This document shows, one piece after another, positions 7,854-17,725 of a DNA stretch of 64,000 nucleotides. Source of the stretch: JANQIV01 sp050117315 (GTDB taxonomy: Bacteria > Bacteroidota > Ignavibacteria > Ignavibacteriales > Melioribacteraceae). Each line of letters begins with the position of its first letter. Position 1 is the first letter of the stretch. The notes under the pieces are model-generated. The model saw only the letters and a program-made list of their open reading frames with translations, had not been told where the DNA came from and made no database searches. A program made the position numbers and the translations under genes. Where the stretch lies: contig JASFMY010000014.1 in assembly GCA_050117315.1 (NCBI GenBank), positions 13,198 through 77,197 of the forward strand, written 5' to 3'.

Positions 7854-9795
7854 ATTTTTGAGTAGGTTTATATATTTCATTCAATTTATCTAAATACTCT
7901 TCCTCAAACTTTTTGCTTTCTGCTTCCTGCAGTTCGCCTGTAACTTGAGGTTGAGCTTCCTCGAACGTTTTAATACAGACAGGAATTTTTTCATTCAGTT
8001 TTACAATCGACCATCCGCCGGAGACTTCAAATGGTTCGGAATAATCACCGGGTTTTTCCAACGCGTTAGCTTTTTTTGCGAGCTCGTTGGAACCAACCTC
8101 CATTGTATTATATCTGCCTGCAGTTTTCTTGTAGTTTTTACGTTGGGTATATTTTGCAGCCACCGAATCAAAAGGTTCCCCTGCCTGCAATAAAGCATAG
8201 TATTTATTTATCACCGAATCTTTTCGGGTAAAAATTTCACTGAAGTTCACTCTATCATTCCATGTATATTTTTCTTTATTTTCTTCCCAATATTTATAGA
8301 TTTTCACACTATCCAATTTTATTTTATTCCAAACTTCTTCTTCCTGGATTTTAAATATGTAAATGCCGTTTTTGTATTCATCCATTAAGTTTTTAAATGA
8401 CGAATCTGTTTTTTCCAGATCATCAACTTTTTTGTCGATTAACATATCATCACTAAATTGTTCAGAAGCTCTTTTAAGTATATTCTCATTAATAAAATTA
8501 TTCTTAAACTTACTGTCATCTTTTAGTTCCGAAACAATGTCGTCCATAAAATAAGATTTTCCTGCTACTGTCAGTACAACAGTGTCTTTTACTAATTCCG
8601 ACAGTTCATCATTCCAATATCCATCGTTAAATTTGGCAGAATCATTATTCTCAGAAATAAATTTTATTGCGCTTTCGTTAAGGCTACATTTGTAATCCTT
8701 CTTTAAGCTGTCAACGAACTCTTGATACTTCAGGTTATAGAACTTCTCTTTAAATAATTTGTCTATATTTGATTTTTCTTCCTCGAAAGTAGGGTACGGT
8801 TTTTCATCAGTTACTTTAATTATGTGATAACCAAAACGGGTTTTAACCGATTCCGAAATCTCACCGACCTTTGTATTAAAGGCTACTTCATCAAATTTGA
8901 GTACCATCCTTCTCCTGCCAAAAAAACCTAAATCACCGCCTTTATCTTTGTTTGAATTATCATCTGAATATTCTTCTGCTAATTTGGAAAAATCCTCTCC
9001 ATCTGCAATCTTACCAAGTACTTCCTCGATCTTCTTCTTTGATGCTGCAGTATCCAACTGGTCTTCATCATTCATAATCCTGCATAGAATATGGCTTGCT
9101 TTAATTTGGTGTCTTACCGGCTTTTTTTCTGTAACTTTAATTATATGGTAACCAAATCTTGTTTTAACAACTTCAGGATATACTTTACCTACTTCACAAT
9201 CGTAAGCAGCAAAGTCGAATGAAGGTACAGTCTGTCCAACCTGGATGTAATATATATCGCCCCCCTTTTTACTAGAATAAAAGTCTTGCGAATGTTGTTT
9301 AGCCAGTTCTTCAAAACTTTCACCGGTATTTATTTTTTCTAAAAGCTCTTCGGCTTTTTTCTTTGCCCCTTCTTCGCCGGAAGAATCCGGTCTAATCATA
9401 ATGTGGCTTACGCGCATTTCATATTTTCTCTTTTCATAGAGTTCTTTTTTTCCGGGTATATTAATTTCTTTTTCAATAATAAAACTTTTCCCAACATTGG
9501 ACTTATAAGTATTGTATTCATCTATAATTTCCTCATCAGCAGACAAACCTCTAACCTCTGCATTTCTTAATTTCATTTTAAAGTTAAGATATAAGTCAAG
9601 AAAGTTTTTGTAGTCGTCTAATGTTGATTGCGTTGCCTGCTCAACGCCTCCTACACTCTTTGAATATGCTTTCTCAAATTCGTCAAGGGTGACATATCTG
9701 TTGCCGTATTCGGCTACTACCGTCTTACTAATATCACTTGAACACGAGTAAAACATTACAACAGCAGCTAAGAAAATTGTTAAACGAATAATCAT
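7813..9795 (-). CDS. PpiC/PpiD-type peptidyl-prolyl isomerase lipoprotein
   Basis: A 660-residue lipoprotein (signal with FYSC lipobox near residue 18). Two complete PpiC domains follow: SHIMIRP ... GGDIYYIQVGQTVPSFDFAA ... YHIIKVTEKKP, then SHILCRI ... GGDLGFFGRRRMVLKFDE ... YHIIKVTDEKP. The C-terminal half is coiled and alpha-helical and has a third, degenerate rotamase-like stretch (VNFSEIFTRKDS ... GGWSIVKLNEKIP). The ATG at 9793-9795 is chosen because GGAGGAA lies upstream of it; a longer frame from 9882 would run into the methyltransferase gene. Likely role: folding of exported proteins at the membrane. Confidence 0.87.
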   Translation of the reverse strand: MIIRLTIFLAAVVMFYSCSSDISKTVVAEYGNRYVTLDEFEKAYSKSVGGVEQATQSTLDDYKNFLDLYLNFKMKLRNAEVRGLSADEEIIDEYNTYKSNVGKSFIIEKEINIPGKKELYEKRKYEMRVSHIMIRPDSSGEEGAKKKAEELLEKINTGESFEELAKQHSQDFYSSKKGGDIYYIQVGQTVPSFDFAAYDCEVGKVYPEVVKTRFGYHIIKVTEKKPVRHQIKASHILCRIMNDEDQLDTAASKKKIEEVLGKIADGEDFSKLAEEYSDDNSNKDKGGDLGFFGRRRMVLKFDEVAFNTKVGEISESVKTRFGYHIIKVTDEKPYPTFEEEKSNIDKLFKEKFYNLKYQEFVDSLKKDYKCSLNESAIKFISENNDSAKFNDGYWNDELSELVKDTVVLTVAGKSYFMDDIVSELKDDSKFKNNFINENILKRASEQFSDDMLIDKKVDDLEKTDSSFKNLMDEYKNGIYIFKIQEEEVWNKIKLDSVKIYKYWEENKEKYTWNDRVNFSEIFTRKDSVINKYYALLQAGEPFDSVAAKYTQRKNYKKTAGRYNTMEVGSNELAKKANALEKPGDYSEPFEVSGGWSIVKLNEKIPVCIKTFEEAQPQVTGELQEAESKKFEEEYLDKLNEIYKPTQKYEELSKAFKGEKE

Positions 9796-9820
9796 TTTGA
9801 TGATTCCTCCATACAATAAA

Positions 9821-10768
9821 TTATTTTCGACCGTTATTAAAATATTGAAATGTATTTCTTTCCCAAAAGACTTTACCGTCATATCCTTGTATACATTTTT
9901 CCTTCTCGGCTAATTCAATCCTTTTCTGCGCAAGACATGCAAATACTTTATCCAGTTCAATTCCAACAAAATTTCTTTTTAATTTTTTTGCCGCAACCAT
10001 TGTTGATCCGGAACCTGCAAATGGATCAAACACCATCTGGTTTTTATTTGAAGATGCAAGAATAATTTTTGCCATGAGTTTTTCCGATTTCTGCGTTGGA
10101 TGAAAAGTGTTTTCCTTCATTGACCAAAACGGCACTGAAATATCATTCCAGATATTTGAAGGAAACGTTAACCTGAAACCGTATTCGCCAACCATATTCC
10201 AGTCTTTCGGGTCCCCGTTATCATTCCTGTATGGTGCAATCACTTTTCTCTTTAATTTCACGTCATCAACATTAAAAACGTATTCATCCGACATAGTAGC
10301 AAACCAAATATCTTCGGAATTATTTTTCCAGTTTGTTTTGGCTCCTCTTCCTTTTTCTCTTTCCCAGGTAATTCTATTTCTTACTTTAAAATGTTTATCC
10401 AAAATAAAATGTATTGACGTAGAAGATTTCCAATCTCCGCAAAAATAAATTGATGCATTTGGTTTTAAAATTCTCTTTAACTTTATTACAAATGATTCAA
10501 TCCACTTTGAATATTCTTCAATCGATTTTTCTTTAAAAGAATTCGAATTAAAAGATTTACTCAAATTATAAGGCGGATCAATAAACAACAGATCAACAAA
10601 TCTTCTCGGTAAAAAATCTACCGCTTCAAAAAGGTCCTGGTTTATTATCTTATTTTTAATATCTTTTACTCTTACTTTGGATGTCAAGTTCAACACCAGT
10701 TTTGAGTAATTTTCAATTTCCTGCTCAGAGATCTCCAAAGTACGGTTTTTGGGAGCTTTTACTTTCAA
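9821..10768 (-). CDS. Orphan DNA methyltransferase, beta class (probably N6-adenine)
   Basis: A 315-residue DNA methyltransferase. The catalytic motif DPPYNLS is at residues 64-70 and comes before the SAM-binding motif DPFAGSGST at about 248-256; this order defines the beta class (HinfI/CcrM group). DPPY favours N6-adenine. HPTQK at 223-227 is also typical. No restriction endonuclease gene is next to it: it lies 16 bases after metG and 25 bases before a folding-factor gene, so it appears to be a solitary methylase cotranscribed with housekeeping genes. It lacks an obvious CcrM-type C-terminal extension. The target sequence cannot be read from the protein. Confidence 0.88.
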   Translation of the reverse strand: MKVKAPKNRTLEISEQEIENYSKLVLNLTSKVRVKDIKNKIINQDLFEAVDFLPRRFVDLLFIDPPYNLSKSFNSNSFKEKSIEEYSKWIESFVIKLKRILKPNASIYFCGDWKSSTSIHFILDKHFKVRNRITWEREKGRGAKTNWKNNSEDIWFATMSDEYVFNVDDVKLKRKVIAPYRNDNGDPKDWNMVGEYGFRLTFPSNIWNDISVPFWSMKENTFHPTQKSEKLMAKIILASSNKNQMVFDPFAGSGSTMVAAKKLKRNFVGIELDKVFACLAQKRIELAEKEKCIQGYDGKVFWERNTFQYFNNGRK

Positions 10769-10784
10769 GCCAAAATTTCCAAAA

Positions 10785-12836
10785 TTATTTTACACTCGTT
10801 CCAGACTTCACATTTCCGGCAATCTCCAAAACATTAAGATTCCCGCTGTCGTCTTCTACAGCGAGTAGCATTCCCTGCGATTCTACACCAAATAATTTTA
10901 CCGGTTTCAAATTAAATACTATAATAATTTTTTTTCCAATTATTTCTTCAGGTTTATAACTTTTCGCAATTCCGGCAACAACCTGTCTTTTTTCATCACC
11001 GATTTTTACCTGCAATTTTAAGAGTTTATTACTTTTAGGTATATTCTCAGCATCAATTATTTCAGCTACCCTTAACTGGACTTTTGTAAAATCTTCGTAT
11101 GAAATCAGTTTTACTTCTTCTTTGGTTTCCGGTTGTTCTTCCAGAACTCCCAATTTATTTATTTGCTTTTCTATTATGTCATCTTCAATTTTCGAAAAAA
11201 GTATTTCCGCCTTATTTAATTGGTGTCCGTCAGGCAGATTACTATCACCTGCGTAATCCCATTTTACCTGTTGGGCATTTAGCATATTAAATATTCTTTT
11301 TGAGGTAAAAGGGATAACCGGTTCAAACACTTCAGCCAAAGTGAAAATAGTCTGAAGACAAATGTTAATTGTTGTGCCGCACTGTTCTTTATTGTTTTTT
11401 ATCGTAACCCAGGGCTGCGAGTCGTTAAAATATTTGTTGCCTGCCCTTGCAAGATTCATCATTTCAAGAACGGCATCTTTGATTTTGTATTTATCTAAGT
11501 AACTGCCGATTTTCACCGGAAATTCTTTTAAGGCTTTAAATTGTCCGTTGTCAATTTCATCAAGTTTTCCGCATGACGGCACTTTGGCTTCAAAATGTTT
11601 ATGAGCAAAAATAAATGTTCGGTTTAAAAAGTTTCCGAGAATATCGGCAAGTTCATTGTTGTTCCTGCTTTGAAATTCTTTCCAGTAAAAGTCTGTGTCT
11701 TTATTTTCAGGTAAATTTGCTGCCAAAGTATAACGCAACGGGTCCGCAGGAAATAATTTTAAAAAGTCTATTCCGTCGATTCCCCATCCCCTTGACTTGG
11801 AGAATTTCTTTCCTTCAAAATTTAGGAACTCATTTGCAGGCACATTCTGCGGGAGCAGATATTTTGTATTGTTAAAATCGTTCCATGCCATAAGAATTGC
11901 GGGGAAAATAATAGTATGGAATACAACATTGTCTTTCCCGATAAATGCAACATATTTTGTAGTTACATCCTGCCAGTATTTTTTCCAGAGATCAGGGGCA
12001 TTCTTTTTTTCTGATAATTCTTTTGTTGCTGAAATATACCCGAGAACAGCTTCAAACCAAACGTAGATAACTTTATTTTCAAATCCTTCAACAGGGACAC
12101 TCACTCCCCAGTCTAAATCGCGGGTAATAGCCCTGTCTTTTAGACCATCGTTAAACCAGCTTTTACAGTACTGCAAAATATTTTCTTTCCAGCCATACTG
12201 TGCGTTCATTTGGTCTACATATTTTTCAAGTCTTTCCTGGAATTTACCTAGCGGAAAATATAAATGGGAAGTTTCTTTTAACACAGGTTCTTCACCCGAA
12301 ATTTTACTTTTCGGATTTCTTAGTTCGGAGGGGTCATAAAGAGTGCCGCAATTTTCGCATTCATCGCTTCTTGCTTCTTCGAATCCGCAATTGGGACAAG
12401 TACCTTCCACATATCTGTCCGGTAGAAACATCTTTGCTTTTTTATCATAATATTGCTTAGATTTTTTCTCCTTTAGCAATCCGTTGTCATAAAAGCACTT
12501 TAAGAATTCTTTTGCCGTTTCATGGTGAATCGGCAGGCTTGTCCGTGAATAAATATCGAACGACATTCCAAACTTTTCAAAGGTTTCTTTATTAATATAG
12601 TGGAAACGGTCAATAATTTCTTTGGGCGTAACTTTTTCTTTGTCTGCACTTATTGTAATCGGGACACCGTGTTCATCGGAACCGCAAATGTATTGAATAT
12701 CTGCGCCTGTTAATCTTTTATATCGCACATAAATATCCCCCGGCAGGTATGCACCGCTTAAATGACCTAGGTGTATATTACCGTTTGCATATGGTAAAGC
12801 TGATGTTACAATTAATTTCTCTTGACTCACAATCAA
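10785..12836 (-). CDS. metG: Methionyl-tRNA synthetase
   Basis: Charges tRNA-Met in the cytoplasm. At 683 residues it is a full-length class I synthetase: the HIGH motif is HLGH at 22-25, a zinc knuckle with cysteines at 147, 150, 160 and 163 (CPNCG ... CENCG) is present, and the KMSKS motif reads KFSKS at 344-348. From about residue 580 there is the C-terminal EMAP/Trbp111-type tRNA-binding domain (DFTKVQLRVAEI ... VVAGIAKSY), which makes these enzymes dimeric. It is the first gene of the long minus-strand run that continues into the methyltransferase and folding factors. Confidence 0.97.
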   Translation of the reverse strand: MIVSQEKLIVTSALPYANGNIHLGHLSGAYLPGDIYVRYKRLTGADIQYICGSDEHGVPITISADKEKVTPKEIIDRFHYINKETFEKFGMSFDIYSRTSLPIHHETAKEFLKCFYDNGLLKEKKSKQYYDKKAKMFLPDRYVEGTCPNCGFEEARSDECENCGTLYDPSELRNPKSKISGEEPVLKETSHLYFPLGKFQERLEKYVDQMNAQYGWKENILQYCKSWFNDGLKDRAITRDLDWGVSVPVEGFENKVIYVWFEAVLGYISATKELSEKKNAPDLWKKYWQDVTTKYVAFIGKDNVVFHTIIFPAILMAWNDFNNTKYLLPQNVPANEFLNFEGKKFSKSRGWGIDGIDFLKLFPADPLRYTLAANLPENKDTDFYWKEFQSRNNNELADILGNFLNRTFIFAHKHFEAKVPSCGKLDEIDNGQFKALKEFPVKIGSYLDKYKIKDAVLEMMNLARAGNKYFNDSQPWVTIKNNKEQCGTTINICLQTIFTLAEVFEPVIPFTSKRIFNMLNAQQVKWDYAGDSNLPDGHQLNKAEILFSKIEDDIIEKQINKLGVLEEQPETKEEVKLISYEDFTKVQLRVAEIIDAENIPKSNKLLKLQVKIGDEKRQVVAGIAKSYKPEEIIGKKIIIVFNLKPVKLFGVESQGMLLAVEDDSGNLNVLEIAGNVKSGTSVK

Positions 12837-12900
12837 TACCTAATACCAGTTCTAATTTAAACAAGTTATAAATATAGTAAAAATAGGATTATATTTTCTG

Positions 12901-12926
12901 AAATAAAAAAACACTGGGGGTGTTTT
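12901..12926 (-). terminator. Rho-independent terminator-like hairpin
   Basis: On the minus strand AAAACAC, a 5-base CCCCA loop and GTGTTTT form a 7-base stem followed directly by a T-rich tail. It lies about 80 bases after the hppA stop and upstream of metG, so it would end hppA transcription. Confidence 0.65.
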
Positions 12927-12938
12927 GTTAAAAAAAAC

Positions 12939-13000
12939 TCACCAAAGAGACACAGAACACACAAAGTAAAAAAGCTTTGTGTTACTGTGCCTCGTGGTGA
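12939..13000. repeat. Imperfect inverted repeat, REP-like
   Basis: A left arm (12939-12966, ending CACACAAAG) and a right arm (12975-13000, starting CTTTGTGTTACTGTG) are imperfect reverse complements with an 8-base loop. Similar CTTTGTG..CTGTG..CTC..GGTG palindromes are scattered in many genomes. It follows hppA and may protect or fold the mRNA 3' end. Confidence 0.6.
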
Positions 13001-13005
13001 AACGG

Positions 13006-15201
13006 TTATAATAAACTAAATGCGACAGTAGCACCCGACATTACGATCGCTACCATGCTCATTAATTTTATTAAAATGTTAAGACTCGGACCCGATGTAT
13101 CTTTGAAGGGATCGCCGACAGTATCGCCAATTACAGTGGCTTTGTGAACATCTGAACCTTTGCCGCCAAGGTGACCTTCTTCAACGTATTTTTTAGCATT
13201 ATCCCAAGCGCCGCCTGAATTAGCCATAAAAATTGCAAGAACAAATCCTGCTCCCAAACCGCCTACCAATAAGCCCATAACTCCAGGAACACCGAAAATA
13301 ATTCCAACAATTATAGGAACGATGATAGCCAGTAAGGAAGGCAGTACCATTTCAACCTGTGCGCCTTGAGTCGAAATTGCAACACAGTTTGCATAATCAG
13401 GTTCTGCTTTGCCTTCAAGTATTCCTTTAATTTCTCTGAACTGTCTTCTAACTTCTTCAACCATTTTAGCCGCAGCTCGGCCTACTGCCTGCATTGTTAA
13501 GCCGCAAAACATAAATGCCATCATCGAGCCGATGAATATCCCGATTAAAACTTTCGGATTCATCAAATTCACATTATAATAATTCATAAAATCATTTAGG
13601 GTAGCTTCGGAAGTATTAATGACAATATTTTCTCCAATCTTCATTACTTCCTGACCGATTCTTAACATACCTATTTTTAGTTCTTCAATATAAGAGGCTA
13701 ATAAAGCCAACGCTGTTAATGCTGCAGAACCAATAGCAAAACCTTTCCCTGTTGCTGCAGTAGTATTGCCCAATGCATCCAATGCATCTGTACGGTTTCT
13801 AACTTCAGGGTCCAAACCGCTCATTTCAGCGTTACCGCCTGCGTTATCTGCAATAGGACCGTAGGCATCGGTAGCCAAAGTTATGCCTAATGTTGAAAGC
13901 ATACCTACAGCGGCAATACCTATTCCGTAAAGTCCCATGCCGATATTGGCAAAATCAAACCCAGACGCAAATAAATATGCAAATGCTATACCCACAACAA
14001 CAGCTACAACAGGAATCGCAGTTGATAACATTCCTACTCCAAGTCCTGCAATGATAACAGTTGCCGGGCCTGTTTTACCGTTCTCTGCAATACTTTGTGT
14101 TGGTTTGTAAGAATGAGAAGTATAATATTCCGTAGCTTTTCCTATAACAATACCAGTAATCAATCCGACAACGATTGCACCCCATATTCCCCAATAATTT
14201 GTTAAGTCCAATAAATAAACAACACCTAGTGAACAAACAACAATTAGCACTGAACTTATATTTACTCCTCTAGACAATGAGTTTAATAAATCTTTTTGAG
14301 TTGCACCTTCTTTGGTCTTAACTAAATAGATTCCTATAATTGATAGAACAATTCCTACAGCAGCTACAAGCATAGGAGCAATAACGGCTTTAAATTGCAT
14401 AACTCCTGCATTCATAAATGCAGAGGCTCCAAGCGCTGCAGTTGCCAAAATTGAGCCTGCATAAGATTCGTATAAGTCGGCACCCATTCCTGCAACATCA
14501 CCAACGTTATCACCAACGTTATCTGCTATTGTAGCCGGGTTGCGGGGATCATCTTCCGGAATTCCGGCTTCTACTTTACCTACCAGATCAGCGCCAACAT
14601 CTGCAGCTTTTGTAAAAATACCACCCCCAACTCTTGCGAATAATGCTTGAGCTGAAGCCCCCATTCCAAACGTTAACATTGTTGTCGTAATTATCATTAA
14701 GTTGTGACCATCGGTTAACGAAGCAGGATAAAATTCATTCAGGATCAAAAACCATAATGAAATATCCAGCAAAGCTAAACCTACAACTACTAACCCCATA
14801 ACCGCACCGCTTCTAAAAGCAACCTGAAGTCCGCTGTTGAGGGATTTTCTTGCTGCATTAGCTGTACGGGCAGAAGCATAAGTAGCCGTTTTCATGCCAA
14901 AGAATCCGGCTAAACCTGAAAAGAATCCGCCGGTTAGAAAAGCAAATGGTACCCATGGATTTTGAACGTTTAATCCATAAGCCATAATTGAAAAGATGAT
15001 AGTCATTACCACAAAAAATATTCCGACGACTTTGTATTGCTGTTTGAGATAAGCCATTGCGCCTTCTCTAACATGAGCAGCAATTTTAACCATTACGTCC
15101 GTGCCCTCACTTTCCTTCATAAGAGATTTAAAAAATACGAAAGCAAAGGCTAATGCAAGTATTGATGCGATAGGGACTATCCAGAATAGATCGTTTAACA
15201 T
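13006..15201 (-). CDS. hppA: Membrane-bound ion-translocating pyrophosphatase
   Basis: A 731-residue integral membrane pump that uses pyrophosphate hydrolysis to move H+ and/or Na+. The catalytic face is complete: GGGIFTKAADVGADLVGK, EDDPRNPATIADNVGDNVGD and the C-terminal DNAKKYVEEG ... GDTVGDPFKDTSGPSLN. The segment GNTTAATGKGFAIGSA has alanine where K+-independent enzymes carry lysine, so by family rules it is the K+-dependent type. Whether it moves Na+ or H+ cannot be told safely from this reading. The ATG is preceded by GGAGAGG. It is a single-gene unit. Confidence 0.95.
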   Translation of the reverse strand: MLNDLFWIVPIASILALAFAFVFFKSLMKESEGTDVMVKIAAHVREGAMAYLKQQYKVVGIFFVVMTIIFSIMAYGLNVQNPWVPFAFLTGGFFSGLAGFFGMKTATYASARTANAARKSLNSGLQVAFRSGAVMGLVVVGLALLDISLWFLILNEFYPASLTDGHNLMIITTTMLTFGMGASAQALFARVGGGIFTKAADVGADLVGKVEAGIPEDDPRNPATIADNVGDNVGDVAGMGADLYESYAGSILATAALGASAFMNAGVMQFKAVIAPMLVAAVGIVLSIIGIYLVKTKEGATQKDLLNSLSRGVNISSVLIVVCSLGVVYLLDLTNYWGIWGAIVVGLITGIVIGKATEYYTSHSYKPTQSIAENGKTGPATVIIAGLGVGMLSTAIPVVAVVVGIAFAYLFASGFDFANIGMGLYGIGIAAVGMLSTLGITLATDAYGPIADNAGGNAEMSGLDPEVRNRTDALDALGNTTAATGKGFAIGSAALTALALLASYIEELKIGMLRIGQEVMKIGENIVINTSEATLNDFMNYYNVNLMNPKVLIGIFIGSMMAFMFCGLTMQAVGRAAAKMVEEVRRQFREIKGILEGKAEPDYANCVAISTQGAQVEMVLPSLLAIIVPIIVGIIFGVPGVMGLLVGGLGAGFVLAIFMANSGGAWDNAKKYVEEGHLGGKGSDVHKATVIGDTVGDPFKDTSGPSLNILIKLMSMVAIVMSGATVAFSLL

Positions 15202-15530
15202 TAGAACCTCTCCGTTTATTTTATATTATATATGATAATAGATAACCTTGTTGAAGCAAAGTATATTTTTAGGGTTGTTGTTTAATTGCCGATGAGAAAA
15301 TTTTTATTTTTTTAAATCAATGTCCGCTTATCTAAAGCTTAACACGAAAAACATTTATGATTAGAAAAAGAATTTCTTTTTAAATTCTCAGAATATCAAA
15401 CGACAATTTCTCAATCAAATACTATTTATACTTTACTTAATCCAGTATTTATTCTAAAATGTGAACCTTAAAAATTATTTGCAAAACTCAGCATGAAGAT
15501 ATTTGTAAAGATAACATAAATTTAGATCAA
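15202..15530. other. Intergenic stretch upstream of hppA
   Basis: About 330 A/T-rich bases that should contain the hppA promoter and the end of the acyl-CoA synthetase message. I see no gene, strong hairpin or repeat in it. Confidence 0.5.
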
Positions 15531-17354
15531 TTACGAGCCCAAAGATTGATACATGTCTTCAATTAAGTCTTTGTATCGTTCTTCTATTACTTTTCTCTTT
15601 ACGCTTAATTTAGGTGTTAGTTCCCCGTCCTCAATTGTAAAAGGTTTATCCAGCAGAGTAAATTTACGGACTCTTTCAAATGCGGAAAGATTCCTTTGAA
15701 TATTAGCAAATTCTTTGTCCAGCAACTCGTTTATCTGCTTCATTTTCACCAAGTTTTTTTCATCTTCATATTGAATTCTGTTTGCATCAGCGTATTCCTT
15801 TAGTGCTTCAAAATCGGGTACAATAAGAGCTGTTATAAACATTCTTTTATCACCAATTAAAACAAACTGTTCAATGTATCTGTTTGTTAGAAACATATTT
15901 TCGATGGGCTGCGGGGCTACATATTTGCCGCCTGAAGTTTTGAAAAGATGCTTTTTGCGATCGGTAATAATCAAAAATCCCTCTGCATCAAAAACACCAA
16001 TATCGCCTGTGTGCAACCAGCCGTCTACCAGTACTGCTTCTGTTTCTCTTTTATTATTATGATATCCCTGCATAATTCCTGGACCGCAAGCTAATATTTC
16101 TCCATCCTTTGCAATTTTCACTTCAACACCGGGAAGCACTTTACCCACGGTTCCGAATTTATAATCATTGGGTCTGTTAACTGCAATAATCGGCGATGAT
16201 TCCGTCAACCCGTAACCTTCAATAACTAATATACCTGTTGCTTCAAAAAATACGGCTAATTCCCTTGCAAGTGCTGCCCCGCCGGAAATAAAAAATCTAA
16301 GCTTACCGCCGGTTCTTGCTCTTATTTTACCGAGTACCAATTTATCGGCCAATTTCTGCTTTGCAGTTAATCCTATCGGGATATAGGTCCCGGATTTTTT
16401 TGCAAGCTGGTATTTTTTTCCTACTTCAACCGCCCAGCCAAATAACTTTTGTTTTGCAGGAGACTGGATTTCTATATTTTTGATAATTTTATTATACATT
16501 CTTTCAAACAATCTCGGAACGGCTGTCATAATTGTGGGTTTAATTTCAACAAGGTTAAAAGCTACTTTTTCAATACTTTCCGCATAAGCAATGGTTGCAC
16601 CGCTTGCCATTGCCGCATAATAACCGGACATTCTTTCATAAATATGGCATGTTGGAAGAAAGCTCAAAAATGTGTCCTTGTCAGAGATATCAAAAGCTTT
16701 ATGTGCTCCTTTTACATTAGATAAAATATTGTCATGCGTTAACATTACACCCTTGGGTTCGCCCGTAGTACCGGAAGTATAAATTATGGTACAAATGTCG
16801 TCTTTCTTATTCAGCTTTATGTTCTCTTCCAAATAGTTTGGATGCGATTCGCCAAATGTTTTCCCTTTTTCAATTACTTGCGACATAGTTAAAACACCGG
16901 GATTATCGTTTTCTTCAATATTATTCATAACGATAATATGTTTAAGCAGTTTACAGTTGCTCCAGACTTTTAATACTTTGTTCATCTGGAACTTGTTGGA
17001 TACAACTATTGCAGTTGCTCCAGAGTTATTCATAATAAATTCTATAGTATCGGCAGTTAAAATTGGATAAAGTGGAACATCTACTGCACCAAGGCTGAGT
17101 ACGGCATAATCTGTATATACCCACTCAGGACGGTTTTCCGAAATAAGGGCAACTTTAGCACCTCTTTTAATACCTATACTTGCTAATCCCAACGCAAAAT
17201 ATTTTGTCTTGTCTCTAAATTCATTGTAACTAATATCGCAGTATTTACCGTCAATCTTTTGTTTAAATACCGGTTTTTCATTCTTTCTCTTATAAGAAGT
17301 CGTTAGGAATTCATAAACCTCAGGTATAGTTTGAAAATCATAAAGTATTGACAT
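15531..17354 (-). CDS. Long-chain fatty-acid-CoA ligase (AMP-forming)
   Basis: A 607-residue acyl-adenylate synthetase that activates fatty acids to acyl-CoA at the inner face of the membrane. The AMP-binding P-loop IIYTSGTTGEPKGVMLTHDN is near residue 188, the GYGLTESSPI motif and GWLHTGDIG ... FLIITDRKKHLFKTSGGK follow, with the essential C-terminal catalytic lysine region. Length and order fit the FadD15/long-chain family of Bacteroidota and actinobacteria. It is a lone gene, with no beta-oxidation genes near it. Confidence 0.92.
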   Translation of the reverse strand: MSILYDFQTIPEVYEFLTTSYKRKNEKPVFKQKIDGKYCDISYNEFRDKTKYFALGLASIGIKRGAKVALISENRPEWVYTDYAVLSLGAVDVPLYPILTADTIEFIMNNSGATAIVVSNKFQMNKVLKVWSNCKLLKHIIVMNNIEENDNPGVLTMSQVIEKGKTFGESHPNYLEENIKLNKKDDICTIIYTSGTTGEPKGVMLTHDNILSNVKGAHKAFDISDKDTFLSFLPTCHIYERMSGYYAAMASGATIAYAESIEKVAFNLVEIKPTIMTAVPRLFERMYNKIIKNIEIQSPAKQKLFGWAVEVGKKYQLAKKSGTYIPIGLTAKQKLADKLVLGKIRARTGGKLRFFISGGAALARELAVFFEATGILVIEGYGLTESSPIIAVNRPNDYKFGTVGKVLPGVEVKIAKDGEILACGPGIMQGYHNNKRETEAVLVDGWLHTGDIGVFDAEGFLIITDRKKHLFKTSGGKYVAPQPIENMFLTNRYIEQFVLIGDKRMFITALIVPDFEALKEYADANRIQYEDEKNLVKMKQINELLDKEFANIQRNLSAFERVRKFTLLDKPFTIEDGELTPKLSVKRKVIEERYKDLIEDMYQSLGS

Positions 17355-17544
17355 GGGAAACTCCTATTATAAGAATAAATTAAATTAAGAGAGACATTAA
17401 AAAAATGCAATATCATATTAAGAAATTGTTAATATACGTTTGCATGACAAAAATGTAACCGAAGGGAATTAAAAACCATACGTTGCCTCATAATTTATGA
17501 AACCCGGATATATACACGACCCGAAATGAATTTTGGGGAATTAG

Positions 17545-17700
17545 TAGGAAACTAAAAGATGTAGTTTGTTTCCGATAAAACGTTCTGCCACAGGCATGGC
17601 TTTGCCATAATTGCTTTTTCATATTCTCTGCATTTTCAAAAAATCCCAACACAGCATCTCTAAAATCCTTAAATCTTTCATAATATCTATATGTTTATAC
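17545..17700 (-). pseudogene. IS630-type transposase tail, second degraded copy
   Basis: Bases 17618-17690 match 17781-17853 at all but about three of 73 positions and translate as RYYERFKDFRDAVLGF. The match then fades after a roughly 20-base insertion with a GCCATGCC palindrome (around 17590-17610), but a shared end (CATCTTTT) can still be seen. It is therefore a second, shorter leftover of the same transposase end lying right beside the first. Confidence 0.7.
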
Positions 17701-17725
17701 TTGTTGCAAATTGGTTTTAGGGAAA

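Noticed and set aside
9821..10768. Restriction-modification system
   Set aside because: Only a methyltransferase is present; the flanking genes are metG and folding factors, with no endonuclease or specificity subunit.
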